DNA of 64,000 bases from Anisakis pegreffii (Eukaryota; Nematoda; Chromadorea; Rhabditida; Anisakidae), in NCBI GenBank assembly GCA_035041965.1, contig JAPYMA010000758.1:248001-312000 (forward strand). The letters run 5' to 3'. Numbering within the stretch: position 1 is the first letter of the stretch; each line of letters begins with the position of its first letter. Below the pieces are notes generated by a model, which did no database searches, was not told the origin of the DNA, and saw nothing but the letters and a program-made list of their open reading frames with translations. Made by a program: the position numbers and the translations under genes. Of this stretch, positions 1 to 14,341 are shown in pieces.

Positions 1-42
1 GTATAGCGGTTGATTGGTTGAAAAGCTCGTATCAAAACATAC

Positions 43-397
43 CAATTGTACAAACGATCCCCGTTTTTCGAACCAGTTGCGGAGGCTCACGTATTTTGAG
101 TTTACACAAATGCTCAAGATGAGTGCTGGACGGTAAAACCTCTAACTTTTGCTCTTGTCTAAAAGTGAGCATTATTTGAAATTTGCTTTTGTATTCATGT
201 GATGGCTGTAGATGAACAAGAATTGATCATCATTTTTAACGATCTTTTAAAACGCACCGAAAGTATTCACCACTTTGTTCTTCTTCAATTGTCATTCGAC
301 GACCGAGACGTGGTCTTGCATGGTCAACATTTGCACCAATTTGAGATCTTATCGTTGACATTATACCGAGAGAATCGCTTGATTCTTGTTGCGCCAT
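43..397 (-). CDS. pyk: Pyruvate kinase, N-terminal part (two exons, continues off the left edge)
   Basis: Pyruvate kinase makes pyruvate and ATP from phosphoenolpyruvate in the last step of glycolysis, in the cytosol. Two exons are seen on the minus strand: 397-258 (from the proposed start ATG; donor GTGCGT) and 158-43 (acceptor CTTTTAG, donor GTATGT). The second encodes HLEHLCKLKIREPP followed by RKTGIVCTIG, which lines up with the start of the conserved family core (animal enzymes have LEHMCRL and then NTGIICTIGPAS). The phases fit, with Arg47 split over the junction. The catalytic domain and the rest of the barrel lie beyond base 1. The first 46 residues are rich in Q, S, E and R, and the core starts about 30 residues later than in vertebrate PKM. 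The start was chosen as the first ATG after a TTTCACAG acceptor at 422-423; an earlier coding exon cannot be excluded because the frame is open upstream without an ATG. Confidence 0.9.
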
Positions 398-421
398 ATC
401 ATCTGGTTGTTGCTCGTTCTT

Positions 422-423
422 CT
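422..423 (-). other. Likely 3' splice (possible spliced-leader) acceptor of pyruvate kinase
   Basis: On the minus strand TTTCACAG ends here, 24 bases before the proposed ATG at 397. No upstream coding exon was found, so it may take a spliced leader rather than a cis intron. This is inference from position only. Confidence 0.4.
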
Positions 424-3734
<3,311 letters not shown>

Positions 3735-6120
3735 TGCTCAAGCTTCAATCCCGATTATACATAAACACACAAGTCCCTATCCATATATGCTTATAATCAA
3801 TATAATCTACTTTCACGTAAGCCAAATCCCGTCTTCTAACCCCTACCTATCTCACTGTCATTAATTCGGAGTTAGACGATTGCAGACCCTTGGATTCCGG
3901 TAGAAAAGAAACTTATCTCGACCAGACCTAACTATACCTAAAATGGCCAGAAGAGATGAAGAACCGTTTCCTGTAATGATCAGAAATGCTTATTTATCGA
4001 GACATCATTCGTCAGCATGGTCAGATTACGGTCAAGTCAAAGTCACAATTAATTTCGAAACAGGCATTGTTGGAATGACAATCACAACACCACAATTAAA
4101 ACACCGTGAACGTTTTTCCAATTCGAGATACCTTAATCCACCAAAAGCTTTTGTCAAAACGTTATGCAAACTTCAGTAAATCAGACTCACATGGTTTTCA
4201 AGAACCATAAAATCTGATACGTAGACGTGTACACTGACAATACTCTTATGAATAACACGAGAAGTTGATGACATACAGCTGTTCACAATGCAGCTATATA
4301 ATCAGCACCATCAGTTATCTAATACTGCCTCTAATACTGTTATCTAATACACAGGCATCATTCCAACAAAAACTCAAAGGAAATTCCCTACTGATTTTCA
4401 ACAAATTAGTGAACTTTTTAACAAATTTATGATCACTTTTTATGAACAAAAATTGACTCATTCATCATATGAATAAATATTATAAACCAGTTTGGTCCAA
4501 CTTTTGCACTAACAATATGATTTTGGACGATATATTATCGATTATTAAAGATCAAACTTAAACGTGTCGTATCAATGTGCACTTTTAATAGCAAGAACAT
4601 AATGGACGATACCTAGAAGAAGGGTTCAACGGATCATTCAATAAATTCAACTCATCGAGAATGCACGAAGCTGAAATACGACAAAAATCACTTGCATGTG
4701 CGCCAAACCTTAAAGCTTGCGCGACTTTCTGTTCGATCTTTTCGGTCATGTTTCCGAAGAACTGAAATATAAAACTGTCAGTTTGTTTGGAAACACTTCC
4801 GAATTAGTTATGAAATCAACTGATGTTGACACTGCTTTTTTCATCGCATCGGATGAAATGTCGATTTGAAACTCTCTCAACTGTCCGTCAATTTCAAAAA
4901 ACTGCATTCAAGCAGAAAAAATCACCTAACTTGAAGACTATATTGGCAAACTGAAATCAATATCAAGAATGTCATGTCTCAACATCTTGGTTGCATAATA
5001 AGATTTTTCAGTCAAAAGCTTGCTGCAAACATATAACGACAAGTGAACGGTTTAGGCCCGTGGTTCTCATATGGAGGTAAATTACCATCTGTGGGTTAAT
5101 TTGGGGTGTCGAGGGGCTATTTTGAGGGGTCAGCAAACTAATACTTCGTGCAGTTGTTACGTTATGATGGAGCGCCATTGTGATGATGTCTTTTCACTCG
5201 ATCATCCACACTTTGATTATCTATACTCTTCTTTATTCAACTTTTTAGGTATCTCTAGTTCGTCTAGATCTGAACAAAAGTTAGTTTGAAGTAGTTACAA
5301 GTATTTCCTAAGTCCTTTAATATATTGGCTGACGTCTTGGATTTCTAAAGTGCCATAGGTATCTGGTCTGTGACGAATGTGCATTACGCTGTGGCGGCTG
5401 TGTTGTGGGATTCTAAATTGAAAATTATTGCTTTCATGTTTCTGAATTAGATACTTGTGCATGTTGTTGTTTTCAGTCGTCCTCCAAGATTGCATTCATG
5501 GAAATAATAATTTCTTGAGGTAGGTGGGTGGGGGAGTGATGACGGCCTGCCAGACCATCAAAGGGGTAATAGAGCTCCCCTCCCGACCGTTAGTTTAAGC
5601 TTATAAGACGTAATCACGAATGTTGAATGAGAACTCATTGATAAATGAAAAATTCATTCATACTGGCGAAACATCAGGGAACCGATGTTTTGAAATGCAA
5701 CAAAAATTGATACGGAATAAGAATACGAATAGCTGAATCAAATGAGATGCCTATTTTGTTGAATAAATACACGTCATGTCAAAACAACACGTCAGTAATG
5801 TACAATATGTGCTAGTGACATGAATGTTTTTGCTATTTGTTGATTATTTTAGCTGAGCGATCTTCGATTCGATTTCATTTCAGTAACGAATATCCCTTTC
5901 AAACGAACTGGGATCATATTACCAGTGATCAATGTGCTGCAGTCATTTCATTATTCGCTTTTTTGTTGTAATAACTCAAAAATTCATGCCCAGTTTTCTC
6001 AGTGCTGAATTCAAATTAGATAGAAAGTATGCTGAACTTATTACAGATGGCCATATCTCTCAATGAAATGCAGAACGCAAGATTTTATCAGCCTTGTTTT
6101 TCATTAGCCAAATAATGGTT

Positions 6121-6220
6121 TAATGTAGTGTGGTGTGGGGATCGGGGATCGAGCCACGAACATTTTCGGGGTCGTCCCCCCATTTTTCGCGTCCCCGACT
6201 TTATTCCTCGCACCACATTA
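6121..6220. mobile_element. Small MITE-like GC-rich element
   Basis: About 100 bases, far richer in GC than its surroundings. It begins TAATGTAGTGTGGTG and ends CACCACATTA, so the ends are imperfect inverted repeats of about 10-12 bases. The middle has runs of G and C (GGGGATCGGGGATCG, GTCCCCCC). No coding capacity. The target duplication is unclear. Confidence 0.35.
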
Positions 6221-9200
6221 GTTAAAGAACCAAGAGAAAAGTCAGAATAGAACAAATGAAGTTCTACTCCGCGAAGCTCATTCTAGGATTTGAAAAATTC
6301 TCTTCCTCACTGATGAATTCTTACAATGTATTTCTTTACTGAGGTAATAATTTACACCTACCATAATCATTAATTCTTCATGGTGATTTCAACAAGTTAT
6401 TTCTTCGTTCACTGTATAAACAGATAAGCATATGAGCGATTTTTAGATTGAAATGACTTTTCAGACGAAAAAAACCAAATGAGTTTAAGTTTTTAAAGCG
6501 AAACGATCAGTTATTTTCATGCAGAAATAAAAATCAGTTCATCCAGAAAGCCATATAATGGTTCCTATTTCCAAATGGCAGTGACACTGAAAAGCAAAAA
6601 AAACGCCACCTCACTTCACCCATTCGTGATAGATGTAGCAGCTACGATAGGACACGAACAATCTGAAAAGTGGATAATTGTCACTTTCGAGAAGTAGCAC
6701 TCACTCAGAAAACACAAAGCACTTCAAGCAGTCTTCGCGCTTAATCATTAAATCGACAAAATGTCATCTAAAAGAACAACACTTAACGGAACATCATGAG
6801 TGCTCAGGTCTCGAATGAATTCACACTGATTGTAAGGGAAATTTTGAATAAAAAACATCATTATGAATGTCCAAACGTCGTCATTCCGTTTTATTGAACA
6901 TTTTAGCATTTTCAAATCGTCCAACCGTGACTGAACGCAATCGGAAATGAAAAAAAGAAATCTTTACGAGACGAGTGGCTCTTAAGCAATCAATATTCGT
7001 GCTCGTATTGGGTGAAAATTTTTTGAAAAAATACTTTCATAAATACAGTTCGTATGGAAACAATTACGATTAATAAAATTAATTCCTTGGGAACAATGAG
7101 CGAATATATTGAGTGAACGAGGAAACTGAGCATGAAGTTATGATCGAAACGGAAGAATGAAAAACGTTTTCGTTCATAATCACAACAGCAAAAACGAGTA
7201 TAGAAATAATAGCAGTTGTAATAATAGTAAACTCTGACATATAACAGAAGTAAAATAATATGACAAGAGATTTATACAGTCAGTCATTCAACGAGCCTTG
7301 ACAGACCTTAAAGGGAACGATAACAGTAAAATGCAGTAATGTCGATAATTTATGGATACTTTCAAAACATTGTGATAATTATTGAAAGTATAACTAATTT
7401 ATGTATCATTACTCATTCTAACAAATCTTCGGCGAAACTGTCGATGAATTTCCCCTCAGTAAGTGACCCAAACACATAATTCAATTTCAACATATGAATG
7501 ATCCAGTAGCTTACGAAAAAAACGAGAATATTTGGACAGTTCGATTTGGATTTGTTGAGGTTATATGCAACTCTTTTGCATCGCTTCAGAAATATGAACC
7601 GTACATTTTTATAAGTGGTGATAATTTGAAAAAGTAATAGTTTGAACAACAGCCTTATGTTGTTTAAGATAAATTGTAAGGGAAAAACCTTCTCAATTAA
7701 AAACTAAAATATATTTTCTGTAATAAAATGACAATAAAATATAGTTGACAGATTGCAATATAATACAATATACCGTTTGGTGTAGCCATGCATGTAACGT
7801 TTGGAAATAACTGATGTGAGAAAAATGAATGCAATGATAAGTTTATGATAAACAGTAATGCGACAAAAATCTGTTCAGGCTGAGAATTAATGGATGAAGA
7901 TTTGTGCATACTCGTACACAAGATTTATTTGTTGGTAGTTAATAATAATAATTATTATTATTAGGCATCAGTAGTTGCAACTGAGATCAGATGTTAGCAG
8001 CACATGAGATAGGCGTCAAGAATAAGCAAAAAAAATCAGACGAAATTCCCAATAGGATGAAACAGTTGAGATGGCAAATGAATGCTGACCATCGCCTCCA
8101 ACCATCACTATTGCTTCAAAATCCATCAAAGATTCGTTTGGAAGTCATGTACGAAAGAAGCGGAAAAAAGATGTGCTTAATTTTGTTGTGCATGACATTG
8201 CTGTGACCGGTAATTCTCTCGAGGCCTTCAAAATTATGAATGCCTTTCATAAAGTCAGATCATATATAATTGTACAGTTGCTTCCAACGCATCTACAACT
8301 GCGCACAATTGTATTCCCTGTCATTCGAATCTAAAATTTTTTTCAAAAACAGATGTTGAAATTTGCTGTGCAATTCCATTTCAAGACCATTGAGAAATTA
8401 GCAACTGATCCATTTAGAAAAAGAACGGATTTTTGAAGAAAAATAAAAATTCAGCTGATACCTGGGAATATATTAATATGACAAATTCTTGATTTATGAC
8501 CACACTTTGTTCCACCAATTCGCTTATAACCCGAATCAGAGTTCGATTGTATTACTTTCGATAAGTTTTTCGAACGATGGAAATCCTTGGCTAACTAAAG
8601 TAACAGCCGCGTTGAATTTTGAAAAATTTAAAGCTGATCTAATACGTAATTATAGGAATCACGAAAGTGCATTGGGAGAGAATAAATTTGATTATTTATG
8701 GTTTCGATTAGCAGTAAATGAACAAAAATCGAAGAAATGCAACATAATGAATGTAGGAGGATTGCTTTTTTGAAGATGATTTTCCCCTGCAATCGCATTT
8801 ATCTTGGTTAAAGAACTTGGGGATACAATTTCATCGAATTTCCGGTGCAAGAGAAACTTTTGAAGATTTGAATGGCAAGAGAATGGGTGCTGAAAACGCA
8901 AGAAAACATAATTGAGGTAACTTAATTAGAACAAACATTCGTTCAACTCAGTTTGAAGAACCATTCGAAGCGTATTTCTTACAAAAGAGTCAGTTTTATG
9001 CTAGATTTGAATGTTTGACTAAGAAAAGTGAATGTTTTTGAATGTAGTTAATGAAGAGATGGGAGAAGAGAGATTTTTGAAGTTCAAATCGTCGTGCTAC
9101 GTTGACAAAAGCAAAAATATCTTTTCAACAATGGAAGTCAAAATGAATACACAATGTCTTGGTAAACTAAGTGCAGATTTCTTATGAATACTGTTCAGAG

Positions 9201-10018
9201 ATGTTCTGAGCAGGAGAAAAACCTGTGAACGGTATTACGGGCAAATTGTTGCTATGTGAATAATTTGTATTTCAACCGTTCAGTGCTGGCATTAAGAAAC
9301 ACCCTTTGATATCTTCAGATCCTCAAGTATTGTATGCACACCAGCATCCTCAATATCAGCGCTAGCCACAACAACCGTAAGTTTCCTATATACTCCTTTC
9401 TAATTCAACATCAAAGTATTCACCTCTCTGTCAGTTTTTCGTGCTAATCGCGACAGCATGCATGACATCGGTAAACCAAAAGTGCTTATCAAGCAATAAT
9501 ACAGATAACAGAATGTTTGATGTGGCCATACTTCTTGTTAGTGTCCTCAATATTGGCACATTCACAAAACCGTCATTCCAGCGTCATAACGACTGCGTAG
9601 GTGAAACACAATTTACAATATCAAATTAATGATCAATTTCGGGTTTTATAGAGTAACGATTATTTTCAAAACAAAACTTTGCATCGTCACACAATCATAT
9701 ACAACTACAGTTTAGCCTACAGTACTCTTGCCAACTTAACTGCATCATTTTACGAGACAAATAAATTGGCACGTTTCGCAACAAACGCATCGAATAATAC
9801 AATTGGATCTAGTGTATGCAAAATCCCGATCGTTTTCTAAACCTGGGATCGATAGTAAATCCTGGATCGATTTCCAATGTCGGGATAATCCCGCCATCCA
9901 AAAACGATCACAAACGGAAGACAAGTCAACGGTGACGATGAACGACGAAATAGGAATGGTGACATCACGAAAAAGTTTTCTGAAAAACGAAAACCGAGGT
10001 GGTGCTAGCATGCTTGAT

Positions 10019-10107
10019 ATTCCATTTGGATATTATTATGGAGAATAGATGAATTGTTTGATTTTCAAACAATTCATCTATTCTCCATAATAATATCCAA
10101 ATGGAAT
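10019..10107. repeat. Perfect 43-bp inverted repeat with a 3-base loop
   Basis: Bases 10019-10061 and 10065-10107 are exact reverse complements, separated by TTT. Every one of 43 positions pairs (position sums are constant at 20126). The arm contains GGAGAATAGATG. RNA from either strand would fold to a perfect hairpin. No terminal features of a known transposon are seen. Confidence 0.97.
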
Positions 10108-12710
10108 CAAATTCGGGCGACCAAATTCATACACAATGAAGGATTCATCATTATGAAGCTAATGTTGTTGTGTGCTGTTGATTCTTGGATACTGACGAAA
10201 TTATAAATAAATGTGGGAAAATGTGTAAATGCCGCATTCAAATAAGAAATTATTCAGTAGTAGCTTATATCTATAAAAAAGAATGGATACTGTACATTTT
10301 ATGAGAACGTTTCAAGCATGATTGCATATAATAAAGAATCTGAAATGCCGAAGGCAATGACGTTTAGATGTTCAGTCACAAACGATTCTGACAAATAAAG
10401 AACAAGGCCAATCAGTTCAACACTTCAACACGAAGTGCAACAGCAAATTCGTAGACTGCATGAGTTGATGTTTGGAAAATCATTTGTGTGGCTCATAATC
10501 AAATGTTTATGTTTTCGGGGTGACATAACTTTTTGGCGGCATTTATCTACGATGTATTGAAGAGCACACAATCAGCATTATAATTGACGATTGTGAGATG
10601 AGATCTCGAAAACTTAGGAGGGATACTTTGAATATGATGCGAGGTCAACTTGCTTATGCAGTTATATCCATTCACTAGGTCATAACTCAAAGAAACGTAA
10701 CGCCATAAAAAAGCTGAACTGAATTGCTTCAACTATATTATGCATATCGCTCTATCCATATCTATTAAATATGATTGTATATTGTTCAAAATATGTGCAC
10801 AATTAAACACGTACTTGAATATAATTTGTTACGTTTACGTCACTAATCGCGTTCAAACGACAATAACCAGCGAACTCAATAGTTGTCAGCACTGCTTAGT
10901 AGTAGTGCTTCAAGCAAATATTGATTTCACCACTTCACCACGACTATTTCCTGTCTTGCTTCCTTATTATCGAACGCATTAATTTTGTTACTTTAGCTCA
11001 GTTCATTTTCGAAGAGGCATGTTATCATAATAAAATTGCTTCACAAACTCGTTGATTCGTTGAGATTTATTGTCAGAAGATTTCATGCTTTTCATTAGAA
11101 AGGGAATTTGTGTAGAAAATTTCCTTATGAAATACTTAGAAAGAATAAGATCAAACCGCACATAACCTATGATTAATTGCCATTCAAGATTGTCGTCTAA
11201 TTATGCACGAAAAAGGACTATTCCGTGCAGAAACAAAATTTTATTGGGCAATATAAGGAATGGCAAGTTTCAGAATACGGCAGTGATCGCGTTTCAATGA
11301 AATCATGAATAAGAGATGAGCATACTTTGCACATTGCGCAACGAACTCATATAAAAGGGCAATTGCTCGCTCGGCTGCTGTAATTATTGAACATAAATGC
11401 ACTTGAAAGCACTTCAACTCATTCTTGAATGCTCAAAATACAACCGAACGTAAAATGAATAACGCAAAACATCTGCAAAAATTTAAAACACACACACTCT
11501 CTCCCTTATGAACAAAATTCAACGTTAGTAACTTTTACGAAAGCGAAATAATCAAAACGAAGCACAATGAAATCAATTTTTCAACATTTGTAAAAGATCA
11601 GCTAGCTGCATACATTTCAAAATATTCAATTCGCTGTAATTCAGTCATACGCAACACTCTTTAAAATTATGTATTAGTAAAATGAGGAACGTTTAAATTC
11701 ATGCTCAGATGAATCTTTTTGCGCGATGTTGCTTGATATAAAGCGTACGATTGAACAATAAGGATCGTGTTGCTTTTACGGGCACAAATAACGTAGGTTA
11801 ATCGCTGAAACAATTGCTGAAATATGACCATTAACAGCCCCACAGCGATGAACGAATCAAAGACCCATGTGAATGCTGTTTGAATGATGGCAGAATACCG
11901 TTGACTGAAGTCAGGATTTTATGAAGGAGTTGATGTAAATGCCATATAATAAAAGCGTTTCTTTTTTCTGGCTGACTACTCAGCAACCTAGTCACATCAT
12001 ATCTCTCAACCAAGCACTGTGTACACATCGCTAATTCGATGCTATTTCGCACAACTGACTTTTGCGCACATGCAATGAACTAGTAGCACTCGTTGTTGTC
12101 GGATTCGAAATATTTCCGAAATTGGAATACGAATGACAAGTGCCATCTTCATTGTTATTGACGAGACAGTCATACACGTCGTCGATTTATCGAATGAAAA
12201 CAAACTGAGCTCACTTCCGCCGCACAAGGACTAAATCGCATTTCGAAAAATCTCAACTAAGCAATCTCATTCCATTGCACTTTCTGATGTAGATGCTTTC
12301 AGCACAATAAAAGGCCCATAAATTAACTCATGTCGTTTTTGTGTACGTAACTGTGTTATTGAGAAGAAATGATCGGTTTACATCTTCAAGTGTTAATAAT
12401 TGCAGATTCTGTAACATTGCTCCATCTTATGAAGAAATTACTAAAAAATTTCTAACTGACCGAATGTTCGTTCGTTGAATATGTATACGTTCATTTGCGA
12501 GTCAGTCATTCTAAACGATAGCAGCAGTTAAGCAAAGAACTCTTATAATGTAGGCACGAAGTTCTTCTCTAGTTGATAATCGATTTTTCCCATTGAAGAA
12601 GAGGCGTGTGGGATGAGAAACGAAGATGAAGTAAACAGATTCGAATGCAGCTGTTGATTTATGCATTTTACCGTAAACATTATGCATTCTTATTTTTGAA
12701 TTTGTTCGTT

Positions 12711-12743
12711 GAATTTATCATTTGTACATCAAAAGCGTTCTTT
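12711..12743 (+). repeat. Direct repeat copy 1 flanking the hAT insertion
   Basis: Begins GAATTTATCATTTG and continues through CATCAAAAGCGTTCTT. A near-identical copy, with a 1-2 base indel and G/A changes, lies at 14334-14367 just beyond the hAT element. The target site was therefore already a short tandem duplication before the insertion. Confidence 0.8.
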
Positions 12744-12744
12744 T

Positions 12745-12752
12745 GAATTTAT
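12745..12752 (+). repeat. Target-site duplication of the hAT element, left copy
   Basis: GAATTTAT directly before the element; the identical 8 bases follow it at 14334-14341. Eight-base duplications are the rule for hAT transposons. Confidence 0.9.
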
Positions 12753-12929
12753 CAGTGTTGGGCAATAGCGCGCTATTCCGCTAGTCCGCTAATAGCGAAT
12801 AGCGGAATAGCGATATCGGAAGTTCGAGTGAATAGCGGAATAGCGATAGCGGGAACGGCGCTATCGCTGTTCGATAGCGAGCAACTTCCGCTATATTCCG
12901 CTATCTTCCGCTATCAGTTTATTTACAGT

Positions 12930-13407
12930 ACAGAATCTGTTACAACAACAAGCAATCATGACTTCCTCGGCGTTATATCAACGCCTGTCGACAAATCGCA
13001 CGAAAAGTCCTTGGAAAAGAGAGCAAAAAAGATCGTTGAAGAATGGTTAGATGGAGAACTCGAAAATAGTCTGGGGGATGCAACTTTTATGAATGACACG
13101 CGCTTCGTTAAACTGTTTATCAGGTCCACATATTGTTGGTCATACTTGTTTTAGCTACTTTATAATGTTTTCCATACTTGTTTTAACAATACTTGTTCAT
13201 CACCTATTGTTTCTACTTCAGATATTAATACCTCTAGCATGACTTCAAGTAGTTAAAAATTTCAGATATAACACAGGCATGCCTTCTGGGGCACCAGTGG
13301 AGCGCATGTTTTCGCTAGGAAAGGATATCATGCGAGCGAAGCGGTCGAGAATTTCCGACGGATTATTCAATATGTTGATGTTTATCAAAGGAAACGAGAA
13401 ATTATGA
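12930..13407 (+). pseudogene. hAT transposase remnant, C-terminal dimerisation (hATC) part
   Basis: An open stretch at about 12930-13150 reads DFLGVISTP and later VEEWLDGELENSL. After a probable intron ending in ATTTCAG (13265), 13270-13407 reads MPSGAPVERMFSLGKDIM, then AKRSRISD and MFIKGNEKL before TGA. The pattern PS-x-A-x-VER-x-FS-x-G, then R-x-R-(I/L)-SD, then the (F/I)-KGN ending, is the hATC signature. The zinc finger and DDE core expected upstream are absent, so this is a leftover of an internally deleted element and not a working gene. Confidence 0.85.
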
Positions 13408-13469
13408 GCATTTTGGGCGCTGTTTTGATGATGTTTTCGCTGTTGAACTGTTGTGTTTCATGCTGTTGT

Positions 13470-13920
13470 GTTTCTGTTGTTGTTTTTTTATAACATGCTG
13501 TCGACCAAATTTAATGATATGACATTCGACTCACTGATTGTGAGGTAGTTTTCGAAAGTGGCACTTTAGGAAGGAGGGGATTTTTGGTGATAATACTTCA
13601 GGAAAATGGGGATCTTTTTGTGACAATACCCTACGAAGAACATTTTTTGATGATAATACTGTTGCGGTTTTTTGTTATGTTCCTGTTGTTTCTTCATAAT
13701 GTGCTGTTGACAAAATTTATTGATATAATATTCGATGTGCTAATATAGTTTATGTGTGTCTGTTATTGTTGTTTTTATATAACATGCTGTTGACCAAATT
13801 TATTGATATAATATTCGGTGTGCTGATATAGTTTGTATGTTTCTGTTGTTGTCGTTTTTTCACAATATGTTGTTAACCAAACCTATTGATATGACATTCG
13901 GTTCACTGACATAGTTATGA
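13470..13920 (+). repeat. Diverged tandem repeat inside the hAT element
   Basis: Four copies are visible around 13476, 13685, 13765 and 13848. Each carries a TGTTG-rich lead, then AACATGCTGTTGACCAAATT or a variant, then TTGATATAATATTCG or a variant. The later copies are spaced about 80-85 bases apart. Confidence 0.75.
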
Positions 13921-14341
13921 AAGTGACTGATAAACTTTCGATGATGTTTTTGCTGTTAAGATGTTTTGTTGTGGCCTTTTTTAACGATGCTGTTGTTGAT
14001 TTAATGTTGTTTGTGTTCTATTGTTTTAAATTTTTTAATGTTTAAATATGTCCTATTGTCATAAAACAAAATTTATGTTCTCGTGAAAATCTACTTTCGT
14101 AATGTTTCTCACATTTAATTCAAAAATGCGTGTTGATTAATGAAAATTTTGAATCATTTAGTGGTGTAATGAGGTTTTTAAAGTAGGCGATAGCGATAGC
14201 GATAGCGGTAGCGATAGCGCTCCGCTATCGATTCGGTGGGTAATAGCGATAGCGGTAGCGGACTAGCGGAAGTCTTTTCGATAGCGGAATAGCGATAGCG
14301 CGCTATCGTTCTTCGATAGCGCGCCCAACACTGGAATTTAT

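Larger units (their letters stand above)
12753..14333 (+). mobile_element. hAT-family DNA transposon, complete ends, internally deleted
   Basis: The element is 1581 bases long. It starts CAGTGTTGGGC and ends with the exact reverse complement GCCCAACACTG, a terminal inverted repeat typical of hAT elements, and is flanked by the 8-bp duplication GAATTTAT. Both subterminal zones (12770-12915 and 14187-14325) are packed with short repeats built on ATAGCGG/CCGCTAT, probable transposase-binding sites. Only the C-terminal end of a transposase survives inside (about 12930-13407). A block of four diverged tandem repeats fills 13470-13920. Without the catalytic core it cannot move itself but could be moved by an intact relative. 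Confidence 0.93.

Noticed and set aside
5515..5535. TGAGGTAGGTGGGTGGG resembling a let-7 start
   Set aside because: It diverges after the seed and has no complementary arm; it is part of a GC-rich repeat-like block.
9745..10048. Overlapping plus and minus ORFs near the foldback
   Set aside because: They contain imperfect internal repeats built on GATCGTTTTC/TCCCGATC and run into the inverted repeat; no splice or homology support.
12042..12227. Open frames on the minus strand with protein-like composition
   Set aside because: The best frame (reads DDVYDCLVNNNEDGT) begins right after a stop with no acceptor between, so it cannot be an exon as it stands; other frames also open by chance.
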